Assembly: GCA_964583095.1 (NCBI GenBank)
Contig: CAZOVB010000008.1
Span: 38,783-102,782 of the forward strand
Source of the DNA: CAZOVB01 sp964583095
Lineage (GTDB): Bacteria > Planctomycetota > Phycisphaerae > SM23-33
Direction: 5' to 3'
Length of the DNA: 64,000 bases
The notes beneath the pieces are model-generated. The model ran no database searches and had not been told where the DNA came from. It saw only the letters and a program-made list of their open reading frames with translations. Positions 18,366-27,897 of this stretch are shown one piece after another. The translations under genes were made by a program, and so were the position numbers. Each line of letters opens with the position of its first letter. Positions within the stretch are counted from its first letter, which is position 1.

Positions 18366-19031
18366 GTCCCGGTCCTTACAGTCTGTGCGAGGCCTGCACG
18401 CAGCGCTAAAGGCACCGGTCGTCGAACAGCGCAGCCGGGCGAAAATTCAAATCAGCAGCGAAAGCAAGTCCGGGAAATCAGTCTTTGGTCCCGCCCCCGA
18501 AGCCGGCCCTTATCCAAGCGCCGGCAGATCCGGCCGGCGGGGCTTTTGTCAACTCCAACGGCAACGGGCCTTTTGGGATTACGTTTCGGGTCTCAGCCAT
18601 GTTTACCAAGGGGCCTGGGTGAGCATCGATTTCCACAAGTCACTGTCTTTATTGAATCTATGGCCCGGGGGCCTCACCGGCAGGCCCGGAGGCCACCGGC
18701 GAATGATCGACATTCGGCCTGTCTCGGATCCATTGATCATTCCCGCTTGGGGCGATCCGAAACCGCCTTCGCGCCGCCAGGGGCGAGTGAATGTCGGCTG
18801 TCCGACGGCCCGGAAGGTATCATGCGGGGCCGTCGCTTGTTGGTTACGCGCGTCTACCGGCTGGGACTCGTGTCCGTCGGGACGCATTCAGCGCTAGGAT
18901 AGCGATGATAGGGAACTTCCGTCTGCCCGGTCAAGCGCAAAAAAGACCCTCCGTCCTGAACCGGGTTGGTTTGGAGCAGGATCGCCTTGTCCGGGCTTGC
19001 ACCTGCCGGGCCCCGGGCGGCTGGAGACGAG
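18366..19031. other. Gene-poor stretch of 666 bases upstream of rny
   Basis: No convincing protein gene is seen on either strand; short open frames here are Arg/Pro-rich and lack ribosome sites. GC-rich inverted repeats occur, notably around 18515-18550 (ending in GGGGCTTTTG) and around 18662-18700 (GGCCC/GGCCT-rich). It must contain the rny promoter and the end of the ferredoxin transcript. A small RNA is possible but not identified. Confidence 0.4.
18939..18967 (-). terminator. Possible terminator of the ferredoxin gene
   Basis: On the minus strand a short imperfect stem (AACCC/GGGTC) runs straight into six T residues (18944-18939). The stem is weak, so this is tentative. Confidence 0.35.
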
Positions 19032-19283
19032 CTATTTATAGAAATCAGCGTTGGTTGCGATGAATTCCTGTTTATCGGCAGGCAGATCTTCTTCCGGGAA
19101 GATGGCATCGACGGGGCACTCGGGCGCGCAGGCACCGCAGTGAATGCACTCGTCGGGATTGATATACAACTGGGCAACCTCGTCGAGCTTCTCCTCGCCT
19201 TCCATCGGGTGAATGCACGTCACCGGACAGACATTCGTGCAGTTCATGCACTTGATACAGGCATCGGTAATCACATGGGCCAT
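19032..19283 (-). CDS. 2[4Fe-4S] ferredoxin
   Basis: An 83-residue protein; AAGGAG lies 6 bases before ATG 19283. Two complete cluster motifs are present, CIKCMNCTNVCP and CIHCGACAPECP, each CxxCxxCxxxCP, so it should bind two [4Fe-4S] clusters rather than the [3Fe-4S] plus [4Fe-4S] set. The start MAHVITDACI and the middle IHPMEGE resemble FdxA-type ferredoxins. It is a soluble low-potential electron carrier; the partner is unknown and no redox enzyme is adjacent. Confidence 0.93.
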   Translation of the reverse strand: MAHVITDACIKCMNCTNVCPVTCIHPMEGEEKLDEVAQLYINPDECIHCGACAPECPVDAIFPEEDLPADKQEFIATNADFYK

Positions 19284-19470
19284 GGAAATCTCCTTCCAAC
19301 ATCTCTCGGACGGTTGGTCGCGATGGACGCGATCTGCAGCAGGAGCCTGCAAACGAAAGCCTTCGGGGCTGACGGTCGCTGCGAAAACCACGCAGTGAAT
19401 TCTATCTGGTTGGAGGGGCGATTGCTCGCCCTTGCGTCCCCGGTCCTTTTGAGAGTATCGTTCGGCTACC

Positions 19471-20778
19471 ATGATCCCCACAAAACAACTATCCCCGGAC
19501 GCAACCGGGCGTCATGTACGCAATACCGGCGCGGTGCTGGTCCTGATGCTCCTGACGGCCTGGATGCTTGTCACCTGGCCGGAACTGACCCATTGGCCCG
19601 AATCGACTTCTCCGGAAGGTCTCCAGAGCCGGCAGGAACAGGAGGACATCACCTTCCTGCTGGTACGCGACAAGGTGCAGTTGGTCATCCGCGTGCTGAT
19701 GTCGCCTTGGCTGCTGGTGAGCCTGGGACTGCTGATCGCCATCCGCTGCGGCAGCTTCGACCTGAGTCCTTGGGCGGTGATGTGGCTCTCGGGGGTTATG
19801 GCAGCCTGGCAGGTTGGCCAGGGAGCTTCCGGGCCCGAAGCGGCGCGGACGGCGGGGGCTGTTGCCCTGGCGGCCGGGCTGATCGTCGGCGCCGCGGGGA
19901 TGTGGCACCGACAGCTTGGCCTGCTGGCTTCGGTGGCAGTAGCTTTGGCGGCTCTTGCCTGGGCGCAACATCTGGCCGGGGGCCAGAGCCTCGAGGCTGA
20001 GCTTCTGGGCCAGGCGACACGCGATTCCCTGTTGCCCGCTCGCGACAACGGGCAAGACCCGAATCTCCTGGCGGCCCTGCTGGGCATTTCGGCTGTGCGC
20101 CTTCTGATGGTGGGGCTTGTGTACTGTGCCTGCCTGCTGGTACTGATGCTGGTCAACGTCTGGAGTCGGCATCACGATCCTTCGGCCCAGGAGCAAAATT
20201 CCCAATGGCAGGTGCGTTGGAAGCCACGATTGATGCGCCTGGCAGGTCACGTGCTCTGTTCTTTGCTGGCCGGTCTTGGAGGCATTGCCTGGCTGCTGGA
20301 GCATGGCCGGGTGGAGGCCCCGCGACAGGTGATCGGGGATCTTCGGGTTCTGGCTGCTCCGATACTGGCCGGGGGCTTTGTGCTGATGGGCCGAGGCAGG
20401 ATGCTGTCGGCTGCGGCGCTGCTGCCCCTGGCCCTGCTGGTGGCGACCCGCTGGCGGCAGCAGGTCTGGCCGATCTACGCGGGGGGCATGGAGCTTCAGT
20501 TGCTCGTGCTTCTGGGGATGGTTCTGGCCATCCACGCGGCCCTGGCGTCCTTTGCCTGGAGGGGCATTGGATTGACAGCGATGCGCGTCGGCGCGCTGGT
20601 GCTCTCCCTGGCCGGGCCGCTGTGTCTGCTGGCAGCTTCGCAGATTCCCACAGGCCCGGCCATCGACCGGCTTCGTTGGCTGGGGCTCGCATTCTCCGCC
20701 GCGGGGCTGGTATGCATTCTCGCAGCGGCGGTCTTCGCCTCGAGCCGAGGTGCCCGAACCTTCCCATGTGTCGACTGA
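19471..20778 (+). CDS. Polytopic membrane protein, distantly like sugar ABC permeases
   Basis: A 435-residue protein with about ten hydrophobic helices. The stretch LLIAIRCGSFDLSPWAVMWLSG recalls the conserved 'GGIDLSVGSVMALAG' region of RbsC-type permeases, but no ATPase or binding-protein gene is adjacent and the match is weak. A divergent, perhaps orphan permease is one reading; an unrelated membrane protein is another. ATG 19471 has no clear ribosome site. Its stop lies one base from the convergent DUF4159 gene's end. Confidence 0.6.
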   Translation: MIPTKQLSPDATGRHVRNTGAVLVLMLLTAWMLVTWPELTHWPESTSPEGLQSRQEQEDITFLLVRDKVQLVIRVLMSPWLLVSLGLLIAIRCGSFDLSPWAVMWLSGVMAAWQVGQGASGPEAARTAGAVALAAGLIVGAAGMWHRQLGLLASVAVALAALAWAQHLAGGQSLEAELLGQATRDSLLPARDNGQDPNLLAALLGISAVRLLMVGLVYCACLLVLMLVNVWSRHHDPSAQEQNSQWQVRWKPRLMRLAGHVLCSLLAGLGGIAWLLEHGRVEAPRQVIGDLRVLAAPILAGGFVLMGRGRMLSAAALLPLALLVATRWRQQVWPIYAGGMELQLLVLLGMVLAIHAALASFAWRGIGLTAMRVGALVLSLAGPLCLLAASQIPTGPAIDRLRWLGLAFSAAGLVCILAAAVFASSRGARTFPCVD

Positions 20779-20779
20779 A

Positions 20780-23143
20780 TCAGTTCTTCAGGACGCTGAG
20801 GATGAGGTTTCGCACCAGGAGGTAGGGAGAATCCTCTTCCAGATCCGTCCCGGGCTTGAAGCCTTTGACCGTGGAGGCAGCGTAGCCCACCAGCCCGCCG
20901 GTGATATCCGCCCGGCTGATCAGGACGCCCAGCCGGCTGCCCTGGTCGGTGAAGATGGGGACCTTGCGGATCGTGCTCAGCGGCTCGGTTCCCGATTCGC
21001 CGCGAAGGGAAAGCTCTTCGGCAATCTTGTGATCGGGCAGATTGAGCAGATCGTCGGTGCGGTTGATCATCTGGGGCGGAGCCTGGAAGTTGGCCTTTCG
21101 GATCAGGTTCTGGGCTGCCCGGTAGAACTCGGTCCGGCCGCCGGCTGCGTCGACCAACACGGTTCCGCCTTTATCAATGAATTTCTTGAGCGCCTCGGCC
21201 TGGGCGGCGGTGAATTCCGTTTGGCCCGTGCCGGTCAGAAAGGCGATCTTTGCATCGCTGCTGCCCAGGTCAGCCAGTCCGACCGGATCGAGGATCTGCA
21301 TGTCGATTTTCTCATGCTGGGCCAGGAGGCGCCGCAAACGCTCCAGTGCCAACGGCTCGGGGTTCCAGTTCCCGCCGTACTCGACGCGGACCACTTGGAT
21401 CTTCTTCTCGGGCGTCTCTTTGGGTTCCTCGGGCCAGGACCAGCTTCCCCGGCTTCGCAGCTCGTTGTTGGTTACGTACACAAAGACATTGTTGGCTGCG
21501 TCAAAGGCAAACTTGGCGGTCCCGGTCCGCTTGGTCTGCCAGGCCAGAGGCAGGTCGGTATCGGTATGGATGACCAGGGGGCGAACGCCATTGGTCATGA
21601 TGTGGAAATCCGTCTGCCCGGGCAATTTGCCGGGAGTGTTGTAAATCTCATGGTCCTTGGTTGCGGTGGTCAGTTCATATTCCGGGAACATCCTCTGATA
21701 GACCTGGCGGATTCCTTCTTTGAACCCGGCGGTCCCGCCGCACTCGGAGCAACTGAAGATCGTACCTCCCTGGAGAACGTACCGGCGGAGCTTCTGGATC
21801 TGCTCGTCGGTGAAGTTGGGCTTTTTGAACCCCGAGAGGTAGACGATCGGAGCGTCGTGCCATTCTTCCACGGGCACCTGGAGGTTGATGATCTGCCAGT
21901 TGAGCACGTCTTCGTAACGGGTCTGACGCCAGCGGGTCAGGTTGGCCAGGTCGCGGGGACGGTTGTTCCAGTCGCCGTCGAAGTTGAGCTTGTTGAACAT
22001 CACCGGGTGCTGGCCACGGATGAGGAACAGCAGGGCAAAGCAGGTGTTGACCAGCCCGTCGGCGTGACTGCCCCCGTGGCTGCCGCCGGGAACCGAGCCG
22101 TCGGCCTTCATCGAATTGATGATCGCCCGGGCCCCGGCCTGGTACCAGTCCGTCTCGCCGAAATACTTGTACCCGCTGGCCAGGCCCACCCGCTCGACGC
22201 CGTAGAGATAGTAGCCATCGATCCTGCCACCTCCCCCGCCGCTGGAGAAGTTGCGATCAAACCAGTCCAGGCCTCGCTGAATGGCCTGATCGTGAGGGGG
22301 AGCGTTGCAAGAGATGAACGCTTCCTCGAAGCTGTTGTCCAGGCAGACGAAAAGGCTCGCAACCCCGGCGGCCGTCATGGTCCCCCGGGAGTTGCTCTCG
22401 TCACCGGGCCGGTAGTTCCAGCCCCCATCGGGACGTTGGGTCAGCAGCCAGTGATTCATGACCACCCGCCAGTACTGGTCGGGGATCTCCGCCCCGGCCT
22501 GGGCCAGTTCCGCCGCCCAGACGCCCAGGAGCCCGTATTGGGCATTGGAGTTGTCTCCGCCTCGACGGTTCTTCTGTCCCTCCTCGCGACCGTAGGATTT
22601 GTACGAGTAGTTTCCGGTCTTGGTGGAGTAGACCAGCTTGCTCGCATCGCGGAAGAGCAGGCGTCGGAACGTGTTCTTCTCCGAAAGCGGCGCGCGGCGG
22701 TAGGCATACAGCCAGACATTGGCCCGGAGACCCAGCGTGTAGGTCATGATCGAATCGGGCTCGGCCAGGGCGCCCAGGGCCTTTTGCATCCGCTTGTCCT
22801 GGAAGTTGACGTAATACTCGCCGGTCTTGTGGTCCTTGCCCGTGGAGAGCAGGGCGTAGGCCGCCAGGGAAGCAGGTCCCCAGGGGTGGGTATTGTGTCC
22901 CGCCTCTTCGCTGATCCGAACCCGGCCGCCGCGATTGCGGTTCTGACCGCCGATATAGGCAGGCCAGAGCCCCGAGCGGTTGTTCTGCTTGGACCAGATG
23001 AAACCGATCATCTTCTTGACGGCCTGGCGGACTTCTTCGTCGCTGACCGGTTCATCCTGTTTGCGGCGCTGGCCATGGGCCTGGGCGGCAAAACTCGAAA
23101 GAATCGTTGCGGTCAGGAGGCAAATCAGCGTGATCTTTTTCAT
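20780..23143 (-). CDS. Exported alpha/alpha-toroid protein with DUF4159 domain
   Basis: A 787-residue protein; GGAG lies 8 bases before ATG 23143. The signal peptide ends near AAQAHGQ. Residues about 35-420 form a terpene-cyclase-like alpha/alpha toroid with repeated W/Y-rich units (for example LLTQRPDGGWNYRPGDES, MTAAGVASLFVCLDNSFEEA), but no DxDD catalytic motif is seen, so cyclase activity is doubtful. The C-terminal part (about 445-650) is DUF4159 (APIVYLSGFKKPNFTDEQIQKLRRYVLQGG). Proteins of this plan are common in Planctomycetes; function unknown, periplasmic by inference. Confidence 0.8.
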   Translation of the reverse strand: MKKITLICLLTATILSSFAAQAHGQRRKQDEPVSDEEVRQAVKKMIGFIWSKQNNRSGLWPAYIGGQNRNRGGRVRISEEAGHNTHPWGPASLAAYALLSTGKDHKTGEYYVNFQDKRMQKALGALAEPDSIMTYTLGLRANVWLYAYRRAPLSEKNTFRRLLFRDASKLVYSTKTGNYSYKSYGREEGQKNRRGGDNSNAQYGLLGVWAAELAQAGAEIPDQYWRVVMNHWLLTQRPDGGWNYRPGDESNSRGTMTAAGVASLFVCLDNSFEEAFISCNAPPHDQAIQRGLDWFDRNFSSGGGGGRIDGYYLYGVERVGLASGYKYFGETDWYQAGARAIINSMKADGSVPGGSHGGSHADGLVNTCFALLFLIRGQHPVMFNKLNFDGDWNNRPRDLANLTRWRQTRYEDVLNWQIINLQVPVEEWHDAPIVYLSGFKKPNFTDEQIQKLRRYVLQGGTIFSCSECGGTAGFKEGIRQVYQRMFPEYELTTATKDHEIYNTPGKLPGQTDFHIMTNGVRPLVIHTDTDLPLAWQTKRTGTAKFAFDAANNVFVYVTNNELRSRGSWSWPEEPKETPEKKIQVVRVEYGGNWNPEPLALERLRRLLAQHEKIDMQILDPVGLADLGSSDAKIAFLTGTGQTEFTAAQAEALKKFIDKGGTVLVDAAGGRTEFYRAAQNLIRKANFQAPPQMINRTDDLLNLPDHKIAEELSLRGESGTEPLSTIRKVPIFTDQGSRLGVLISRADITGGLVGYAASTVKGFKPGTDLEEDSPYLLVRNLILSVLKN

Positions 23144-23223
23144 GATACTTGCTCCATGGCAGGCGCGGGGGGCGTTGGCCTGTTGCCCTCCGCCCAAAAG
23201 CTTGTGTCTTAGTAAGGTCAGGA

Positions 23224-24340
23224 TTACTTGGCCCGGCTGGCAGCGCGCTGCTGCAGGTATGCGTCGATGAATTCCTGGATGTCGCCGTCCAGAACGCGGT
23301 CGGCCTGGGAGATCTTGACGTCCGTGCGTTCGTCGCGAACCAATTGGTAGGGATACAGCACGTAGGAACGGATCTGGCTGCCGAAGGCGATTTCGCCTTT
23401 GTCTCCGTAGAGTTTGGCCAGTTCCGCGTCCCGCTTGGCCTGTTTGTGCTGGTACAGTTTGGCTGCAAGCATGTTGCGGGCTTCGGCCCGGTTCTTGTGC
23501 TGGCTTCTCTGGTTCTGGCACTGCACGACGATTCCGGTAGGCAGGTGGGTCAGCCGGATGGCACTGGAGGTTTTGTTCACGTGCTGGCCGCCGGCCCCGC
23601 TGGCGCGGTAGGTATCTTCGCGCACATCGGCGTCCCAGTCGATCTCGACCTCCACGTCCCGCAGTTCCGGCAGGACATCCACCGAGGCAAAGCTCGTGTG
23701 TCTTCGATTCTGCGAGTCGAACGGACTGACCCGCACAAGTCTATGGACACCTCGCTCACAGGAAAGATAGCCATAAGCGAACGGACCGGTGACATGGAAG
23801 GTTGCGGCCTTGATGCCGGCCTCTTCGCCTTCGAGCATGTCCACTTCTTCCGGTTCGTAGCCGGCCTTTTCAAAGTATCGCAGATACATGCGCATGAGCA
23901 TCTCGGCCCAGTCGCAGCTTTCGGTGCCTCCCGCCCCGGCGTGAATGGAGAAGTAGCATCCGCTGCGGTCGTGCGGGCCGCTGAGCAGGGCCTTGAGTTC
24001 CAGGCGGTCCATCTCCCGCTGGGCCTTGGCGGCCTCACGCTGGGCTTCGGCGAGGTCCTCTTCGCTGTCGGCTTCGGTGGCCAGCTCGAACAGCACGGCC
24101 AGGTCTTCCACCCGGGCCGAAACGTCCGTAATCGGCTGGGTCATGGCCTTGACGCTCTTGAGCTGCTTGACGATTTCCTGGGCCTGTTCCTGGTCGTTCC
24201 AGAAATCGGGCTCGGACATCCGTGCTTCGAGCTCTTCCAGTTCAGCCTTGCGGGCGGGGTAGTCAAAGAGAGTCCCGGATCGCGTGAATCCGGGCGCGAA
24301 GAGACTCGATGGTTTCTTTGAGAGCTTCTGCTTCAATCAT
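23224..24340 (-). CDS. prfB: Peptide chain release factor 2 with programmed +1 frameshift
   Basis: RF2 recognises UGA/UAA and releases the nascent protein. ATG 24340 (GGAG 10 bases upstream) opens a 25-codon frame, MIEAEALKETIESLRARIHA through DSL, ending at in-frame TGA (24265-24263). The rest is in the +1 frame from GAC (24264): DYPARKAELEELEARMSEPDF, giving about 371 residues. The anticodon-like SPF motif (RVSPFDSQN) and catalytic GGQ (ASGAGGQHVNKTSSA) are present. Without the frameshift the N-terminal helix would be lost. The site and codon number match the autoregulated E. coli prfB. Confidence 0.96.
24262..24268 (-). promoter_or_regulatory. RF2 programmed +1 frameshift site CTT TGA C
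   Basis: The canonical CTTTGAC heptamer places TGA at codon 26, as in E. coli. A CGGGA stretch a few bases upstream may act as the internal ribosome-binding-like stimulator, weaker than the usual AGGGGG. It allows autoregulation by RF2 level. Confidence 0.9.
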
Positions 24341-24526
24341 GGCGGGATTACTCCAGTTGGACTATCTTACCCGCCCGAGCTTTTTCAGACAAGCCCCGCC
24401 ATGGGTGCAAAAAAGGATTTCATTTCGCAACTTGCTCGGCTGGAACGAGTTTCGCGTTTTCTTCTGAAAGATCTCAGCGATAGAATCGACTTCCACTGCG
24501 AGATTGCGACAACGGGAGAGGATGGA

Positions 24527-25330
24527 TTGGAGCAGAACAAAACACCGAAACAAGACCAGGCGGTCCTGGATCTGGAAGACCTGAGCAAATCGTTCGGGAA
24601 ATTCCATGCCCTGGAGGCCCTGAACCTGAAGGTCCAGCCCGGGCAGGTCCTGGCCCTGCTGGGACCCAACGGCGCGGGCAAAACCACCACCATGCGCCTG
24701 ATCATGGGAATCCTTCAGCCCAGCCGAGGCAAGGCCCGGGTGATGGGGCTGGATTGCTTCGCCCACCGCGACCAGACCAAGCGACACATCGGCTATCTGC
24801 CCGATGAACCGGTCTTCTACGACTACCTGCGAGGACGGGAGATCTGGCAGTTCGTGGGGACGATGCATGGCCTGGCCCCGGAGGAAATCGCCGCGCGGGT
24901 CGAGCCGCTCCTGGAGAAGCTGGAACTGACCGATGCGACCGAGGAATACGCGGCCAACTACTCCAAGGGCATGAAGAAGAAGCTCGCAGCCATCTGCGCG
25001 ATGCTGCACGAGCCGGACCTGCTGATCCTCGATGAGCCGACCAACGGTCTGGACCCCCTTGCCACGCGGACGATGCACGAGCTGATCCGCAGCCAATGCG
25101 AAAAGGGCAGGAGCGTGTTTTTCTCGACGCACCTGTTGGACCAGGCCCAGAAGCTCTGCACGCGGGCGGCAATCCTCCACCAGGGCAGGCTGGGGGCCCA
25201 GGGAGACCTGGACGAGCTTCGGCGCCTGGCCTGGCGGGGCGGGGATCTGGAGGATGTCTTCTTTGCGGTGACGGCCGGGGCCCAGGACAGCTCCCCGTCG
25301 CAGACCCCCGAGAGATCGGAAGGCGACTGA
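24527..25330 (+). CDS. ABC transporter ATP-binding protein
   Basis: About 267 residues from TTG 24527, chosen because GGGAGAGG lies 5 bases upstream; an ATG further up would add unusual sequence. Walker A is GPNGAGKTTT, Walker B is LLILDEPTNGLDP. The signature is YSKGMKKKL instead of LSGGQ, as in CcmA/NatA-type exporters. The switch histidine is in STHLLDQ. It lies 4 bases before the permease gene, so the two form one export system. Substrate unknown. Confidence 0.88.
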   Translation: MEQNKTPKQDQAVLDLEDLSKSFGKFHALEALNLKVQPGQVLALLGPNGAGKTTTMRLIMGILQPSRGKARVMGLDCFAHRDQTKRHIGYLPDEPVFYDYLRGREIWQFVGTMHGLAPEEIAARVEPLLEKLELTDATEEYAANYSKGMKKKLAAICAMLHEPDLLILDEPTNGLDPLATRTMHELIRSQCEKGRSVFFSTHLLDQAQKLCTRAAILHQGRLGAQGDLDELRRLAWRGGDLEDVFFAVTAGAQDSSPSQTPERSEGD

Positions 25331-25334
25331 GACG

Positions 25335-27755
25335 ATGGCTCCGCCACCGGTATCGCTAGGCCGATTTCTCACCGAGATGCTCAAACTCTCCCTGCGCCGC
25401 TGGTCGGCAGGAACGTTCGGGAAGATGTCGAGCCTTTTCTCCCGATCCTCGAAATCGCCGCCCGAGCAAAGGCAGCCCACCTCGCGCAAGGGCTCGGTCT
25501 TTCGATGGCTGGGAGGACTCTTTGCCATTTTCTTCGGGCTTTCCAGTGGGTTGATGGGCCGGCAACTGGCCATCGAAATCGGCCGGGCCTGCCGTGCTCA
25601 GCAGCAAGCGTCCAAGGCCCAGGAGCCGGGGGCCTTCCAGGACGAATCGCTGCCGGCCCAAGACGCACCAGAGCGTTTGCACCGGGGGCCTTTCTGGCCG
25701 ACCTCCCCAGCGGCAAGGGAAACAGCCACCCGCAGCGTGGCCTGGCTGTTGACCGGGTGCGTGGTGTTCTCGATGCTCCTGTCGCTGGGGGCAGCCAATC
25801 GGGACCTTTCCAAGGCCCAGTGGTCGATGGAATGGCTCTTCTGGCTTCCGGTGCCCGCGCGGTGGATCTACCTGGCCCACTGGCTCCAGTACGCCCTGGT
25901 CCAGCCGGCGCTGTGGGTCATCGCCTGGCCGATCCTCTCGACCTGGTGCTGGCTGGCCGGTGCGGGCCCGTGGGGGATCGGACAGGGCTTGCTGGCCACG
26001 GCCTACATCGGGCTGCTGGTGGGCGCCGGGCGACTGCTGGTGGAGACCTGGCTGCGGACGAGGTGGAACCCATCGGCGATCAAGAATTTCCAGGCCGCCA
26101 TCAGCTTCTTGGGCATGCTGGGCCTGGTGGGCCTGATGGCGATCTTCTATCAACCCGCTGCTCTCAGGTGGCTGGTAGCCCTGGCCGACAGGGCCGGTGG
26201 GTGGATAGCGGTCCAGCCGCTGGGAATTGCCGCGCAGCTGACCGCAAGCCGACAGGCCGCTGTGGCCGCTGTGCCGGCGATGTGCGGTTTTGCCGCCCTG
26301 GCCGGTTTTCTCAGCATTCGTCTCTGCGAGCGCATCACCCGCCGGGGCCTGTCAGGTCAGTCGGGCGGATCGATCGTCTCCAGTGCCCGGGCGCCCGGGC
26401 GCCCGGCGCCGGCCGGAAGGCCCCGGCTTTCGGGCATTGTCGGCAAGGAGCTTCGCCTGCTGGTTCGGGATCGAAACTTCCTGACCCAAACGGTGATCGT
26501 GCCGATTTTCGTTTTCGGGATCCAGTTGATGGTCAACCCGAAGATTCTCGAGGCCTTGCGAGGAGAGTTTCGCCACGCGGCCGCCCTGGCCTATTCGCTG
26601 GGGGCCTACACGCTGGCGGTTACCGGCTCGCGGATTCTCATCGGCGAGGGCCAAAGCCTCTGGCTGCTCTACACCCTTCCGGGTTCGATGGGCAAACTTC
26701 TGGGCCGAAAGTCGCTGCTCTGGGGCTCGATCGCGATGCTCTATCCGCTGGCGGTACTGGGGATCCGGGCAGCGACGATGTCCACGGCGGGGGTCGAATC
26801 GATTCTCCATGTCATCCTGCCGTTTGTGGGCGTGGCGATCTTCACCTTCGTAGCCACCGGGCTGGGGATCCTGGCCAGCGACCCGCTCAAACAGGAGAAC
26901 ACCAACAAGATCAAGCCCTCGGTGGTCTACCTGTATCTGGCGCTTTCGGCGCTGTTCGTTTCGGTCTTCTACCTGCCCGATTACTGGGGCCAGGCGCAGG
27001 TGGTCCTGTTCTCCGCAGCCATGGCCTTTGCGATCTGGACCAAGGCCGAACAGGCCCTGCCGTACCTGCTGGACCCCGATTCCAAGCCCAGGCCTCATAT
27101 CTCAGCCGCCGATGCCATCATCGCCATCTACGCCTTCCAGGCGGTTCAACTGGGACTGCTGACCTTGCTGGTAGCCATCGGGAGTCCTTCCAGTCCGGCC
27201 GGCCTGGTTCTGATCCAGTTCATCGCCTACTGCGTTGCAGCAGGGGTTGTTGTGCTGGTACTGATGCTGGTCTTCCGGAAGCGCGGGCTGGGCGTGCCAC
27301 TGACAGGGGGCAGGGAGCAGTCGGCCAGGACACCCAGAGCCTGGGCAGCCGGAATCCTGGCCGGGTGCCTTTGTGCAGCCCTGGCCGGCCTGTATGTCTA
27401 CCTGCTGCCCGAGCGGGTGACGATGCAGGTTCGCCTGCCCTACGAAGCTGCGACCCAGCCGGGCACGCGGACCTGGTCGATCCTGTTTCTGCTGGTGGTG
27501 GCGGCGGCTCCCCTGGCCGAGGAGTTCCTCTTCCGCCGTCTGCTGCTGGACGGTCTGCTTCGGATCTGGAAGCCGGGGGTAGCGCTGACAGCCAGTGCGG
27601 CCGCCTTTGCCCTGATCCACCCGATGCTCTCGGCGGTGCCGGTTTTCGTCCTGGGCCTGGCTACGGGGCTGTTGTATATGCGAACCCGGTCGTTCGGAGC
27701 CTGCCTGCTTTGTCACGCGGCCTACAACGCGATCGTGCTGCTGGTGATCCACTGA
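25335..27755 (+). CDS. ABC permease fused to CPBP intramembrane protease
   Basis: An 806-residue polytopic protein. The first ~640 residues are an ABC-2/NatB-like permease with about ten helices. After a linker, the last ~100 residues are a CPBP (Abi) protease domain: EExxxR (AEEFLFRRLL), a His in FALIHP and a second in LCHAAYNA, which together ligate the metal. CPBP proteases process prenylated or small membrane peptides; fusion to a permease suggests coupled processing and export, by inference. It follows its ATPase by 4 bases. Confidence 0.85.
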   Translation: MAPPPVSLGRFLTEMLKLSLRRWSAGTFGKMSSLFSRSSKSPPEQRQPTSRKGSVFRWLGGLFAIFFGLSSGLMGRQLAIEIGRACRAQQQASKAQEPGAFQDESLPAQDAPERLHRGPFWPTSPAARETATRSVAWLLTGCVVFSMLLSLGAANRDLSKAQWSMEWLFWLPVPARWIYLAHWLQYALVQPALWVIAWPILSTWCWLAGAGPWGIGQGLLATAYIGLLVGAGRLLVETWLRTRWNPSAIKNFQAAISFLGMLGLVGLMAIFYQPAALRWLVALADRAGGWIAVQPLGIAAQLTASRQAAVAAVPAMCGFAALAGFLSIRLCERITRRGLSGQSGGSIVSSARAPGRPAPAGRPRLSGIVGKELRLLVRDRNFLTQTVIVPIFVFGIQLMVNPKILEALRGEFRHAAALAYSLGAYTLAVTGSRILIGEGQSLWLLYTLPGSMGKLLGRKSLLWGSIAMLYPLAVLGIRAATMSTAGVESILHVILPFVGVAIFTFVATGLGILASDPLKQENTNKIKPSVVYLYLALSALFVSVFYLPDYWGQAQVVLFSAAMAFAIWTKAEQALPYLLDPDSKPRPHISAADAIIAIYAFQAVQLGLLTLLVAIGSPSSPAGLVLIQFIAYCVAAGVVVLVLMLVFRKRGLGVPLTGGREQSARTPRAWAAGILAGCLCAALAGLYVYLLPERVTMQVRLPYEAATQPGTRTWSILFLLVVAAAPLAEEFLFRRLLLDGLLRIWKPGVALTASAAAFALIHPMLSAVPVFVLGLATGLLYMRTRSFGACLLCHAAYNAIVLLVIH

Positions 27756-27825
27756 CGGGCCGGAACGTTACGCCTCCGGCCGGATTCGCCCCCAGGCCGT
27801 GGCCGGAAACAGCGTGCATCCGGGG

Positions 27826-27854
27826 TTGTCACCTTGGGCCAAGGCGGGTAGTCT
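27826..27854 (+). promoter_or_regulatory. Candidate promoter of trpB2
   Basis: TTGTCA (27826-27831) and TAGTCT (27849-27854) are separated by 17 bases. The start codon at 27945 is about 85 bases downstream. Confidence 0.45.
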
Positions 27855-27897
27855 ATGGACTGGCTCGCCGGAGGGCGTTACAAGAACCCCCGGGCCG

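Noticed and set aside
18603..18887. A 94-codon minus-strand frame upstream of rny
   Set aside because: Arg/Pro-rich, no ribosome site, no recognisable protein character; likely non-coding.
24301..24336. Apparent alternative start of prfB beginning MKQKLSKKP
   Set aside because: It lies in the +1 frame and gives an unnatural N-terminus. The ATG at 24340 with the CTTTGAC site explains the gene better.
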